Shown: positions 16,191 to 25,310, counted from the stretch's first letter. The stretch: 64,000 nucleotides of DNA from Limnobacter parvus (GCF_024623725.1 NZ_JANKHG010000026.1:162160-226159); one strand, 5' to 3'. A program made the numbers and translations. The notes: a model not told the origin generated them from the letters alone.

Positions 16191-18326
16191 TTACAAATTG
16201 CCTGTGCTGGAGCCAGCTGGTAGGTTCAGTACCTTGCCGTTGCTGAATGTCAGCACCACTGGGCCATCTGATTCAACAGTGTAGGCTGCACCATTACTCA
16301 AGCAGCTTGCTGCGGCATCGATATTCATTGACGCCACATTGCTCAGTTTTGCCGTGAATCGGTTTTCGCTGGCCGTTTGCACAGGCATGCCGATCAGCCT
16401 GCGAAATGTTTGCACAAAAGGCACTGGACCGTTGCCAGCTGTTTGCCCGTTTTCAAATTGAACACTGCTGCGCGTGCACGCAAAGCTTTCGACGTCCATT
16501 GCAATGTCGCCTTCTGCGCGTCCTTTGATGTTGCTGAGCCAATAAGCCTTGTCATGTTTGATTTCATACTGCGGAAATGCAAATGCCTCGTTGGTTTTGT
16601 ACGTGATTCTTCCGGGATTTTTAACCACCGTTAAATTACGTGTGAATTCGGCTTCTTTACCCCATTCGTCCAAGGCAATTAAAGTAAGGTGCTCTGCGGC
16701 CAAGTGCATGTAAAACTCGTACAGCACTCCGTCGGTTTGGCCAAGTTTGAATGCCCAGTCCAGTCCGGTGTTGACTTGTACCAGTTCATCAAGTGCAGCA
16801 TAAGAATGCGTGCCAGGAATGTGCCTTAAATTGTTTAGGTAGTTACTGATGTTGCCCAAGCCACCAATGCGGCTGTTGATGGGCAATTCGAAGGGCAGGG
16901 CACCTGCCAGTGCGTCTTCACCTTGAATTAGCGCGTCGCCCAGCAGCGGTGTATTCAAAATGCTGCCGGTAAAGCCCACCCAGTTGCTTAAACCTGCAAA
17001 GCGGTCGGGATACAGGGCGGCAAGGCGTGTTGATCCGTACCCACCCATGGAATAGCCGCCCACCAGCACACGGTCTTCATCAATGTTGAAGGTATTTAAG
17101 GCATCGTCCAGCACGTCAAGCACGTCACGTTCCGACAAGCCGGTGTAAAACCCATAAGGCCCGCGACCCAGCGGTGAAATAAGCACTCGGTCAAGTTGCT
17201 CACCAAACTGGGCTTGCATATTGGGCTGGTTGATCTGGCTTGCATGGTTGGCTTCGCAGCCATGCAGAATTACCTGAAGGCTGCGTTGATCATCCAGATT
17301 GCCATTGGTGGGAATGTAAACACCATAGGGCTGATACTTGCCCACAAAGTGAAAAAATTGTCCGCAGAAGCGGCTTTCAGTTTGCTCGCGACCCGGTATG
17401 CCTTGCAGCACCATGCCTTCACCGGTGGAATTCGGTACCGTGTATTTGGATGTGTAAACACGTTGTTTAAAGCCAGCGCCCACTACTGCTTTCTCGGTGT
17501 TGCCCCGGTTCAGTTTTTGGCTGTTCACCACTGCAAAGAATTCGGTAATGTCGCCAGAACCCAGTGCAGCAGCCTGTTTGTCTTCCCACCAGTTGCCCTT
17601 GTTCGGTAACAATTGTGCCGGTATGGTGCCTTCGGCGCCAGCTTCTTCATCAGGACCTCGGAAAGCCACGTTCATCACTTCACCACTACTTTGTGCGGTC
17701 ACCGCCCATAACTTGAAGGTGCTATTGGCCGGTGCTGGGAACGTGCCAGTAATTAAATTGGTGTCCGGATTTCCTGTATTGAATTCATAAACCACATCGG
17801 CACCAGCCACACTCAGGCCCAGCAATGTTTCCGAGCCAGTGGCAGGGTTGTTGTCGGAATCAATTGCGATGGCGGCTATGGTTTGACCTGCTTCATAAAG
17901 GGCGTTCAGCTCGAATGTGGCCGTGTAGGTGTTGCCTTGTTTGCTGATTCGCAATTCGACCAGGTCGGCTGTGCTTTCTGCACCGGCGGGGTATCGTGAG
18001 TCGCCAGCGGTGGGCGACAACAAGCCTGGTGTATTGGCCAGTGGATTACCCAGTTGGCCAGCACGGCTGGCCAGATTCAACAAGGCAGGGCTTGGTGAAA
18101 GCAGGCCCGTGTCAGCGCCGTAGTCATCGAACACATAGTCGCGGTACACCAGCACGCCATCGCAAATCTCGGTAACACCAGCAAACCAGGATTGTTCGTT
18201 GCACTGGGCGGTTTCCTGGGGTGAAACAGGGGTTCCTGTGGCAGAGGAAACAGTGTTTTCATCACTGCCACAGGCGGCGAGCAAAGCGGCTAAAACAATG
18301 GTGGGTAGTTGTTTTTTGTACAGCAC
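16191..18326 (-). CDS. Secreted lipoprotein esterase, PHB-depolymerase-like
   Basis: The 711-residue protein has a lipobox (LLAAC, Cys19), so it is probably anchored in the outer membrane. Residues about 100-230 form a beta-rich module (DLVELRISKQGNTYTATFEL) like those added to secreted hydrolases. The catalytic part follows, with LQVILHGCEANHASQ as the oxyanion region and GGYSMGGYGSTRLAALYPDRF carrying the serine nucleophile (G-Y-S-M-G). The layout resembles polyester or feruloyl-esterase depolymerases of the LpqC/PHB-depolymerase group, but it is much longer than most. The substrate is unknown; an extracellular ester or polyester is likely. Confidence 0.75.
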   Translation of the reverse strand: MLYKKQLPTIVLAALLAACGSDENTVSSATGTPVSPQETAQCNEQSWFAGVTEICDGVLVYRDYVFDDYGADTGLLSPSPALLNLASRAGQLGNPLANTPGLLSPTAGDSRYPAGAESTADLVELRISKQGNTYTATFELNALYEAGQTIAAIAIDSDNNPATGSETLLGLSVAGADVVYEFNTGNPDTNLITGTFPAPANSTFKLWAVTAQSSGEVMNVAFRGPDEEAGAEGTIPAQLLPNKGNWWEDKQAAALGSGDITEFFAVVNSQKLNRGNTEKAVVGAGFKQRVYTSKYTVPNSTGEGMVLQGIPGREQTESRFCGQFFHFVGKYQPYGVYIPTNGNLDDQRSLQVILHGCEANHASQINQPNMQAQFGEQLDRVLISPLGRGPYGFYTGLSERDVLDVLDDALNTFNIDEDRVLVGGYSMGGYGSTRLAALYPDRFAGLSNWVGFTGSILNTPLLGDALIQGEDALAGALPFELPINSRIGGLGNISNYLNNLRHIPGTHSYAALDELVQVNTGLDWAFKLGQTDGVLYEFYMHLAAEHLTLIALDEWGKEAEFTRNLTVVKNPGRITYKTNEAFAFPQYEIKHDKAYWLSNIKGRAEGDIAMDVESFACTRSSVQFENGQTAGNGPVPFVQTFRRLIGMPVQTASENRFTAKLSNVASMNIDAAASCLSNGAAYTVESDGPVVLTFSNGKVLNLPAGSSTGNL

Positions 18327-18387
18327 AGTCTCGTATCCGTCAGCAATTGGTTCAATGAAGTATTACTTCACTAAAGTGCCAATGGAT

Positions 18388-19275
18388 TCAATTGCTGCTT
18401 GCCAGTATTTGAAAGTCTTCCGCCCAACCGGCTGCGCGTTCTGCTGCATTGCTCCGTTGCTTGGAGTCCGCCACATTCAAGACATCCACGATTAATGCAA
18501 TCGTGGCTTGTTGTCTCATTTCACTTTCCCGCTTTTCCGATGCATTCGCAGGGTTTTGCCAATCGTTGAGCAATGCTGCAATTTGCTGACTCAAAGTGTT
18601 TTGATCGATTTGGCGATTCGCAGCCTGATTGGCCAACACCATGAAACGTTGTTGACGCTCCAGACGTTTTTGAAACCAGGTTTCCGGGTTGTTCGAGCGA
18701 TTCTTTGCCCAGTTGTCAATCAGCGCCAGCTGTTGCTTGTTTAAATTGCCAAGCCACCGCTCAAAGCGCTCTGCCATGCGTTCGGCGGATTGCTCAGTTC
18801 GCTTGTCGGGATTGCTCGGCAATCGCTCTTCTCGGTATTTTTCATTTGACTTTTTCAACGCCGCTTCAATTTCAGGGATTTGATGGGGGTAGAAGCCCAA
18901 CATGTTTTTGGCAATCAAGGGGGCTGCTTGATTGGCAGTTCGGCGTAACGATGTTCGAACAGTTTGGTTCAATGCCTGCACTTGAGCCGTGGTAACAGGC
19001 TCAACCTTGGAATTGCTTGCTGTAAGTGCTGTTTGTACGACTTGTAGCTCTTGAGCCAATTTTGGTAGTTCGTTGCTGCGGTGCCATTGAACCAGTTCAG
19101 TCAGACTGGTTCGAAGCAGGGCAGATTGCGTGTCATCGAAATCAATCTTATTGCTTAGGTAGGTATGCGCAAAAGTGACCGAGTTGTTGTAACCCAGTTT
19201 GATTGCGCTGCAAGCGCCCAATAGCAAGACGCTGGCGAGCAAAATAAAGCCACGGGTTCGAATTCCAAATTTCAT
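18388..19275 (-). CDS. DUF6279-type lipoprotein
   Basis: This 295-residue protein starts MKFGIRTRGFILLASVLL and has lipobox LGAC with Cys22. The mature part begins SAIKLGYNNSVTFAHTYL, typical of DUF6279 lipoproteins (LGYN near the N-terminus, then a D-x-x-Q segment, here FDDTQ). The rest is a long charged helical region (RTEQSAERMAERFERWLGNL) consistent with a coiled-coil bundle. Cellular function is not known for the family. It is in the same direction as the esterase lipoprotein 62 bases downstream. Confidence 0.8.
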   Translation of the reverse strand: MKFGIRTRGFILLASVLLLGACSAIKLGYNNSVTFAHTYLSNKIDFDDTQSALLRTSLTELVQWHRSNELPKLAQELQVVQTALTASNSKVEPVTTAQVQALNQTVRTSLRRTANQAAPLIAKNMLGFYPHQIPEIEAALKKSNEKYREERLPSNPDKRTEQSAERMAERFERWLGNLNKQQLALIDNWAKNRSNNPETWFQKRLERQQRFMVLANQAANRQIDQNTLSQQIAALLNDWQNPANASEKRESEMRQQATIALIVDVLNVADSKQRSNAAERAAGWAEDFQILASSN

Positions 19276-19339
19276 CGCAGATTCGCACCACTTTTTAAAG
19301 TTAAACAGTGTTGTTGAGACTCAAGGCTTTGTTTTTCGT

Positions 19340-19909
19340 TCATTGTGTGTGGAAATCCGCAGCCCAAATTGGCAGCGGGTTCGCAAAGACATGAAGCTGA
19401 CCATCCTGTATTCGTAGTACTTTGCGAAACGGATCACTGGCGCTGGAGTTGTCGAGAACCCAAAGGTCGTCGCACAGTGGAACGGCATTCAGCACATTGT
19501 TCAAAGTACGTGGAATTCGGTTTTCAATTTTGTCGTCGGGCACTGAATGGCCGCCTGTTCCAATGCGTTGGTACACACGGGCTTTATTCAATGCAGTTTG
19601 TTCTAAATGAATAAATACCATGACTACCTGGTAGCCCAGTGCCTTGGCTTTGGCCACGAAATCGATTTTTGAAGGGTGCGAAAACACTGTTTCAAAGCAA
19701 AAAGTTTTGCCCTGTTCGAGAAGGCTGTTTCGAAGATTTTCCGCGATTTTCGCGGCGTCGTAGCTGTGGGCTTCCGGTGCTTGAGGAAACACATCGCGGG
19801 CGATGTCATCGGCGTTCACAAAGGGCATGCCCAGTGCTTGCAGTTGTGTGCGGTAAAAAGTGGATTTCCCCGCGCCATTGCCGCCCACCAGCAGCCACAG
19901 TTGTTTCAT
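19340..19909 (-). CDS. Zeta-toxin-like P-loop kinase (toxin of TA pair)
   Basis: This 189-residue protein has a Walker A motif at once, GGNGAGKST (residues 9-17), then FVNADDIAR and a Walker-B-like FCFETVFSH, the order seen in zeta-toxin/AAA-like kinases. HLEQTALNKARVYQRIGTGGHSVPDD supplies the arginine-rich lid and substrate loop. Zeta toxins phosphorylate UDP-activated sugars; short chromosomal relatives like this may have other targets. It lies 12 bases after a ParD-like antitoxin gene on the same strand, behind a perfect palindrome. Toxicity cannot be told from sequence. Confidence 0.78.
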   Translation of the reverse strand: MKQLWLLVGGNGAGKSTFYRTQLQALGMPFVNADDIARDVFPQAPEAHSYDAAKIAENLRNSLLEQGKTFCFETVFSHPSKIDFVAKAKALGYQVVMVFIHLEQTALNKARVYQRIGTGGHSVPDDKIENRIPRTLNNVLNAVPLCDDLWVLDNSSASDPFRKVLRIQDGQLHVFANPLPIWAADFHTQ

Positions 19910-19921
19910 GTCAGCTCAATG

Positions 19922-20338
19922 TCAACTTAGTGTCGGCTTTATGGGCTTGAACACGCCGTTGTCAAACTGGCCCACTTTTATTTTGCCTTTGCCATCAACT
20001 TGTTCAAGCAGACCAGGGTGCGTGGTGCTGGCTTGGTAGCGCAGTTTGCTTTGGCTAACTTCGGCTTTCAATTCACCAGTGCTGCGTTTCAGGTCCATAT
20101 TGCCAAACACCGTGTCAGCGTTCAGTGCTGGGGCGTTAACTTGCTCCAGCTTCACGCGCAGCAGCCCTGCCTTGATTTGAAGCAGACTTTCAGGGTCGAG
20201 CAAGTTTTCTACTTTTTGGCCGATACTGGCCCAGTATTCAATTTGCTCGGCCGCACTGCGGTGGTGGAGTTTACCCAACACGGAAGCATTGCTCATTAAA
20301 TCAGATTGGATACGAATTGGTGAAGAGGCTTTGGCCAT
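19922..20338 (-). CDS. ParD-like antitoxin
   Basis: The 138-residue protein has an N-terminal ribbon-helix-helix-like segment, SSPIRIQSDLMSNASVLGKLHH (key residues P-I-R-I, then RSAAEQIEYWASIGQ), which matches the ParD-like antitoxin family. The C-terminal half (residues 75-138) is basic and polar, with TTHPGLLEQVDGKGKIKVGQF, and may wrap the toxin. It immediately precedes the zeta-toxin-like gene, and a 19-bp palindrome sits 26 bases before its start, as in autoregulated antitoxin promoters. The extra C-terminal domain is longer than in a plain ParD. Confidence 0.72.
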   Translation of the reverse strand: MAKASSPIRIQSDLMSNASVLGKLHHRSAAEQIEYWASIGQKVENLLDPESLLQIKAGLLRVKLEQVNAPALNADTVFGNMDLKRSTGELKAEVSQSKLRYQASTTHPGLLEQVDGKGKIKVGQFDNGVFKPIKPTLS

Positions 20339-20363
20339 GGCATACTCCCTGCGAATGCAGTAA

Positions 20364-20382
20364 TTGTAGCAAAATGCTACAA
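20364..20382. promoter_or_regulatory. Palindromic operator of the toxin-antitoxin pair
   Basis: TTGTAGCA-AAA-TGCTACAA is a perfect inverted repeat of 8 bp arms, 26 bases upstream of the antitoxin start codon. Its position and symmetry fit autoregulation by the ribbon-helix-helix antitoxin; binding is inferred. Confidence 0.6.
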
Positions 20383-20410
20383 AAACAGCAAATCACAGGT
20401 TTCGAACTGA

Positions 20411-21424
20411 TTACAAGTTGCGCAATACGAATTCTTTAATGGCCTGTGCGCAGGGGTAGGGTGTTTCAATCATGGGTAAATGCCCCACTTCGTCGAACAA
20501 ACACATTTCCGCACGCTTGATGAGCCGCTCGAATTCATAAGCGCAGCTAATATGAAGCACATCGTCTTGCTTGCCCCACATGATCAAAGTGGGCGCTGAA
20601 ATGTCTTCGAAGGTGGCTTTGGTGTAGTCGGGGCGGCGGCTCAGCATTTCCTGAAACAGAAACCCGTTAACATCGCGCCGGTGAATCAGTTCGGTGGCGG
20701 AAAAAAAGGCAGCAGAAGCAGCCAAAGCCCGGTTGTGAAATACCAGCTCAGTCAACTTCATCACGTCCATGGGTGCACGGGGCACCAGGCGGTTTTTACC
20801 CCGCAGTACTTCGCGGATAAAATCAGTTTCTTCGTTGCCCGGAAGGCCCAGTGCGTCCATCAATACAAGGCTGGTGACCATTTCCGGAAAGCGGGCGGCA
20901 AGCAAACCAGCCAGTGCACCCCCCATTGAATTGCCCACTACATTCACTCTATGCACGCCAATTTCAGTCAGCCAGTCGTGCAAGCGTTCGGTTTGATCTT
21001 CAAGGCCATAATTGCGTTCGGGATTGAACCCACTCTCACCCCAGCCTGGCAAATCAGGTATCAAAATCCGGAACTGTCCTGCGAAGAACGGTAGCAACGG
21101 CAACCAGTGTTCTTTCGCTGCTGCAAAGCCATGCATTAGTAACAGGGCGGGGCTGGTCGGGTTACCGATTTCTAGCCACACCAGTTTGTCTTTGCCCACA
21201 CCAATTCGCTTGCGATGCACACCCACCAAGCCACCATACCAAGGGTTCAGACGCGTAAAGCTGAATAATTTTGGGCGCCAGTCTTTCAGTTTGTCTGACG
21301 AGATTTCAGGCGCGTGGCGCAAAAATGCCTCGCCAACATGGTCAAAATATTGATCAACCAGTTTTGCGCCTTCGCTGATGGGAGTAACTTCTTTGCCTTT
21401 GGACTTACGGACAGGTTTGGCCAA
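20411..21424 (-). CDS. Alpha/beta hydrolase
   Basis: The 337-residue protein is a classical alpha/beta hydrolase. It shows LLLMHGFAAAKEHW (oxyanion), PDLPGWGESGFN, the nucleophile motif VVGNSMGGALAGL, the acid loop MWGKQDDVLHIS and the histidine in EVGHLPMIETP. An extra N-terminal segment of about 70 residues (KLVDQYFDHVGEAFLRHAP) precedes the fold. There is no signal peptide. It resembles lipases and meta-cleavage-type hydrolases of fatty ester metabolism. The gene is upstream of the toxin-antitoxin pair on the same strand but is separated by the palindromic operator, so it is probably transcribed on its own. Confidence 0.82.
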   Translation of the reverse strand: MAKPVRKSKGKEVTPISEGAKLVDQYFDHVGEAFLRHAPEISSDKLKDWRPKLFSFTRLNPWYGGLVGVHRKRIGVGKDKLVWLEIGNPTSPALLLMHGFAAAKEHWLPLLPFFAGQFRILIPDLPGWGESGFNPERNYGLEDQTERLHDWLTEIGVHRVNVVGNSMGGALAGLLAARFPEMVTSLVLMDALGLPGNEETDFIREVLRGKNRLVPRAPMDVMKLTELVFHNRALAASAAFFSATELIHRRDVNGFLFQEMLSRRPDYTKATFEDISAPTLIMWGKQDDVLHISCAYEFERLIKRAEMCLFDEVGHLPMIETPYPCAQAIKEFVLRNL

Positions 21425-21602
21425 GTGGGACCTTTTATTTATAGTATTGATACATGATTACCAAAGCATACTTCGAATAATTACAAAGGTGAGCCCTTAC
21501 CGCGAAACTCAATAATCTTTGTGTTTGGTCTTTTTCGCATCATTCGGGGAAAGGCTTACACTGTCCTTGCAAGCCAACCTGATTTTTTTAGGCATTCATT
21601 GA

Positions 21603-21628
21603 CCTTGTGTCGTGTGGACGACACAAGG
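21603..21628. terminator. Perfect 11-bp hairpin after the PhoX gene
   Basis: CCTTGTGTCGT (21603-21613) and ACGACACAAGG (21618-21628) form a perfect stem with a GTGG loop, nine bases past the phoX stop on the minus strand. There is no T run, so it may be a Rho-dependent or processing hairpin. Confidence 0.5.
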
Positions 21629-21636
21629 CGAACACC

Positions 21637-23112
21637 TTAACCTCGAAACTCCTCCGGAATTAACAGTTCATAAGTGGCGCCGGTGCCGGGCAAGTTGGGC
21701 AAGCCGGGCAAGGCAGGCAGGTTGGGCCCACGCTGATTGCTGAAGTAGAGCCTGGACCCGTCCGGTGAGAATGCAGGGCCTGCAAGCTCACTGCCACCAC
21801 CTGTAATTTGAAGCAGAATTTTCGCAGGTTGATTTGGAATCATCACCATCAAACGCATCGCGTCGCCATCTTCGGCCACGATTACATCGCCCGCAGGGCT
21901 TACCACCAAGTTGTCTACATCGTCAAAGCCCGCACCCTCGGCTAGCTGGCTGTTGTCAAACACAACTTCGATTAAGTCATTATCAACGTCGAGCGCATAC
22001 ACCCGGTTGTCGCCCTTGCAGGCGAAGAATACTACTGCGCGCATTGGCTTGGCCACGCCACTGACAGTTGGTGCTTGCCCTTGGGGGAATTCCTGAATCC
22101 AGATGCCTTCACCACCCCTGAACACTGTGCCTGGAACTGGCAAACCTGCGGTGCTGGTCCGGTTGCGTACCTGTGCCTGAGGATTCTCGGGTTCCAGCAC
22201 ATCAACCCACTTTACGCGGTGAACGCGTTGTGCCACTGCAATGTCGTCCTGATATGCACCTGCTTCAAAACCGACAATTTCAAGTACTTGAAGTTTGCCC
22301 TGTTCCATGTTTAAACCCATGATGCCGTTCACAGCGGGGCGTAATTCACCTTCTGACACGAACCTGTAAAGGCGACCGTCACCTGCATCTTCAGTCAGAA
22401 ACAATGTTTTGGTCGGCATGTCCACTGCCACGGCCTCGTGGTTGTATACACCAAGTGCGGGCAGGGCGCGTGCGGTTGAGGTGTTGCCCAGCGGATCGCA
22501 TTCCCAGGTCACGCCTGTTTGGGTTTCTTCACAGCTTAACCACGTACCCCATGGTGTTGCGCCGCCCGCGCAATTGCGCGAAGTGCCAGTCAAAATTCGA
22601 TAAGCCGATTGCAAGTCGCCCTGTGAGCTGAATCGCAGTGCACCCACGCCGCCTCTTGGCGCTTCTGTTTCGCTGTTGGAGACGTAAACCCAACCGCCAT
22701 CCTCGGTCGGGAAAACTGCACCGCCATCGGGAAAGATATGCCAGTTGTAGCCAGTCAAACCAAGCAAATCAGGTATGCCCAGCACAGGATTACTAAGGTG
22801 GCGCGCCACGGGGCGGACCACAAAACCTGCAGGTGCGAGAATGTTGTCAACGCCCGTTGCCACCAATTCACCAATTCCAGCCAGCGGGCCAGGCTGCAAG
22901 GGAAGTTCCATGGCCAATGGACCCAAGTTGGGAGGATTGACAACCGGTGTGCCCGGGTTTTCATTGGGCGCTGTTGGCGTAGTGCCGTCAATTGACGAAT
23001 TTCCGTCGGAACCACATGCACTCAAGATGGGAAGTGCAGTTGCACCTGCGCCCAAAAACATGGCGCGAAGCAGGGCTCGTCGTTTAAAAGAGGGGATTTG
23101 AGTAGGTGTCAT
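21637..23112 (-). CDS. phoX: PhoX-family alkaline phosphatase (Tat-exported)
   Basis: The ATG at 23112 gives 491 residues with a Tat signal: twin arginine at residues 11-12 (SFKRRALLRAMFLG) and a lipobox-like LSAC (Cys33). The mature part carries PhoX motifs: YVSNSETEAPRGGVGAL, NCAGGATPWGTWLSCEET, YNHEAVAVDM and LTEDAGDGRLYRF. PhoX enzymes are calcium- and iron-dependent phosphomonoesterases of the periplasm or surface, induced by phosphate starvation. This protein is shorter than typical PhoX of 600 residues or more, so it may belong to a compact branch. It is divergent from a PhoD gene, with two palindromes in the shared 206-base control region. Confidence 0.85.
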   Translation of the reverse strand: MTPTQIPSFKRRALLRAMFLGAGATALPILSACGSDGNSSIDGTTPTAPNENPGTPVVNPPNLGPLAMELPLQPGPLAGIGELVATGVDNILAPAGFVVRPVARHLSNPVLGIPDLLGLTGYNWHIFPDGGAVFPTEDGGWVYVSNSETEAPRGGVGALRFSSQGDLQSAYRILTGTSRNCAGGATPWGTWLSCEETQTGVTWECDPLGNTSTARALPALGVYNHEAVAVDMPTKTLFLTEDAGDGRLYRFVSEGELRPAVNGIMGLNMEQGKLQVLEIVGFEAGAYQDDIAVAQRVHRVKWVDVLEPENPQAQVRNRTSTAGLPVPGTVFRGGEGIWIQEFPQGQAPTVSGVAKPMRAVVFFACKGDNRVYALDVDNDLIEVVFDNSQLAEGAGFDDVDNLVVSPAGDVIVAEDGDAMRLMVMIPNQPAKILLQITGGGSELAGPAFSPDGSRLYFSNQRGPNLPALPGLPNLPGTGATYELLIPEEFRG

Positions 23113-23202
23113 CGCATGCCTGCCGATATAACGTTGTGTACTTTTTGTACTTGTTTTTTTACTGCGCAGTTTGGGCAAATTACTCAGTGTGAACTGCATT
23201 AC

Positions 23203-23220
23203 AAATGACACATGTCATTT
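23203..23220. promoter_or_regulatory. 18-bp palindrome in the phoX-phoD control region
   Basis: AAATGACA-CA-TGTCATTT is a perfect inverted repeat, 90 bases from the phoX start and 98 from the phoD start. It has TGTCAT half sites like a Pho box, but these are inverted, not the direct repeats that PhoB binds. A different dimeric regulator is possible. Confidence 0.45.
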
Positions 23221-23243
23221 TCAAGACGATTCATCTAGAACAA

Positions 23244-23256
23244 TGACTCCCAGTCA
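23244..23256. promoter_or_regulatory. TGACT-CCC-AGTCA inverted repeat
   Basis: A second inverted repeat of 5-bp arms lies 24 bases after the first and 62 bases before the phoD start. It shares the TGAC core with its neighbour, so the two may be sites of one regulator. Confidence 0.3.
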
Positions 23257-23318
23257 AAATAAATCCTTTTCTCAAGTTGGGCAGTATCAGATTTAACCAA
23301 CACAGGAAAGGCAATCTG

Positions 23319-25310
23319 ATGAAGCGGCGCGATGTACTAAAGGCAATGGCAGCAACAACTTTGGTGGGTTGCGGTGGTGAAAACTTGGTTAGCAGCAACC
23401 CGGCTGGGCCTGTGGATCCTTCTGATCCTGGCGTGGGTGGACCTGTGAGCAGCAATGAATTTGAACAGGCTTTGCCACAACCTGGATTCGAGCCGGCAGG
23501 GTTTGACTTCCCCATGGTATTGGCCATGCCTTTCGCCCATGGTGTGGCCAGTGGCGACCCCTTGGCCGACCGGGTTATTTTGTGGACCCGAATTACCCTG
23601 CCTGAATACCCGCCGCAAGGCGTGCAAGTTCGTTGGCTGGTCAGCACCACGCCCGACATGCAAAATGTGGTGCGCCAGGGTACACAGCGGGTTGTGGCAC
23701 AGCACGACTACACCTTGAAAGTAGATGCCCAGGCGTTATTGCCTGCCACCACTTATTATTACCAATTCAAAACTGGCCCACATAGCAGCATCGTGGGGCG
23801 CACGCGCACCGCGCCGGCGGAAATGGTGTCTGCAATTCGATTGGCGGTGGTTTCATGTTCCAGTTATTGGTCGAGTACCTGGAGTGGCTACGGCGCAATC
23901 GCCCAGCGTGAAGACCTTGATTTGGTGATCCATTGTGGTGATTACATCTACGATTTTGTGGATGAAGACGAACAGGTTCGCGCACGAAAAAGTATCGAAG
24001 ACACGGCGTATGTGGACTACCGCGACTGGTTGAATATCGATGAATGTCGCAGACGTTATGCGCTGTTTCGTTCAGACCCCAATTTAATGGCGGCTCATCA
24101 GCAGCACCCCTGGTGCATTACTTGGGACAACCATGACATCGATCCGCGCTTTGGGAACGAATTACCCACTACTTTGCCGGAAGGTCTTGAGTCCACTTGC
24201 ACGTTGCTGGACACCACCCGCGCTTTTTGGGAATGGACTCCTTCACGCCCTGTGAAGGCCGACGGCAGTGGTGAATTCATTTTCTACCCCGACACCGAAT
24301 ACCCGGCACCAGTTAACCCATTGCTCGTGTACCGCAGCTTGAATTATGGTCCCTTGGCAAGTATTCGTGCATTGGATACGCAAAGCTTTTTACCCTCATA
24401 TGGCTTGCAGGCCGACGCATCGCATTTGCCCGAGGGCAGCCCGACTTTGTTTGGAAAGTCGCAATTTGACTGGTTGTTGACCCAACTTCGTCAAGACGAA
24501 GCACAAGGTGTGGTGTGGAAGGTATTGAACAACCAAACCTGGATTGCACCATGGGTGGTGCCCAACGTGGTGGGTTCGCCGGTGGTGCCACTGCCAGTTC
24601 GCTGGAACGACTACAACGCGGAGCGCAACCTGCTAATTTCACAATTGCGCGGTGGTGGTGAAATTCCTGCAGTGAACGGCACGGTATTTGTTTCCGGCGA
24701 CATGCACGGCAATTGGATTTCCGATGTCGTCGAAGACGACCAAACTGCCTTGCTGAATGACTATCAGGTTGCACCGCCCGTGCCCACCTTACGACAAGGC
24801 ACATCACCCGAAAATATTGCGGCGGGTTTTCAGCGCTTAAGCACGGCAAACTTGCCTGGACTGAATTTGCGTGCTGCTTCAGCCGCTGTTGAATTTGCGC
24901 CGTCTTCGATGGGGCGTGGTGGTGCCGATGAAATTGTGGCCAACGCTTTACCTGGCAGCCCTTTTGCTTTGCAGGTGGCGGCCAGCCGCGCCATTGAAAC
25001 AGCCACCATGCTGGGCAATAAGCATGTGCAATTCATGGAATGGGTTGAGCACGGCTACGGCATTGTGCAGCTGGAGCAAAGCAAAGCAATATTTGAATGT
25101 TGGTGGCAGAACAAATTGCAGGAAAACGCGCCTGACGTACTGGGCATTCAAATGGTTAGCTTTGCCGAAGATGAGCCCTTGCGTTTGCCCACACCCCGAT
25201 TCAAGAATCAGGTGGATTCGGTAACCTTGCATGGCATGCAAATACAGGCTAGCAGCAGCGAAAGAACTGCTGCGCTTGCACCTGCGCCGGCGCAGGTGTT
25301 GGCTCGGTGA
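23319..25310 (+). CDS. phoD: PhoD-family alkaline phosphatase (Tat-exported lipoprotein)
   Basis: The ATG at 23319 has AGGAAAGG upstream and gives 663 residues. The N-terminus is a twin-arginine signal (MKRRDVLKAMAATT) with lipobox LVGC (Cys18). PhoD features follow: FAHGVASGDPLADRVILWTR, YYYQFKTG, VSCSSYW, DLVIHCGDYIYDF, CITWDNHDIDPR and FVSGDMHGNW, which supply the metal ligands of the phosphodiesterase/phosphatase fold. The protein is longer than the usual 500-580 residues, with an extended region after residue 480. It is divergent from phoX, so the pair likely serves phosphate scavenging outside the inner membrane. Confidence 0.9.
   Translation: MKRRDVLKAMAATTLVGCGGENLVSSNPAGPVDPSDPGVGGPVSSNEFEQALPQPGFEPAGFDFPMVLAMPFAHGVASGDPLADRVILWTRITLPEYPPQGVQVRWLVSTTPDMQNVVRQGTQRVVAQHDYTLKVDAQALLPATTYYYQFKTGPHSSIVGRTRTAPAEMVSAIRLAVVSCSSYWSSTWSGYGAIAQREDLDLVIHCGDYIYDFVDEDEQVRARKSIEDTAYVDYRDWLNIDECRRRYALFRSDPNLMAAHQQHPWCITWDNHDIDPRFGNELPTTLPEGLESTCTLLDTTRAFWEWTPSRPVKADGSGEFIFYPDTEYPAPVNPLLVYRSLNYGPLASIRALDTQSFLPSYGLQADASHLPEGSPTLFGKSQFDWLLTQLRQDEAQGVVWKVLNNQTWIAPWVVPNVVGSPVVPLPVRWNDYNAERNLLISQLRGGGEIPAVNGTVFVSGDMHGNWISDVVEDDQTALLNDYQVAPPVPTLRQGTSPENIAAGFQRLSTANLPGLNLRAASAAVEFAPSSMGRGGADEIVANALPGSPFALQVAASRAIETATMLGNKHVQFMEWVEHGYGIVQLEQSKAIFECWWQNKLQENAPDVLGIQMVSFAEDEPLRLPTPRFKNQVDSVTLHGMQIQASSSERTAALAPAPAQVLAR
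25279..25298. repeat. Perfect 20-bp GC-rich palindrome at the phoD 3' end
   Basis: CACCTGCGCC and GGCGCAGGTG are immediately adjacent complements within the last codons of phoD, 12 bases before the stop. It can fold as a strong hairpin without a T run and may protect or end the mRNA. Confidence 0.45.
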
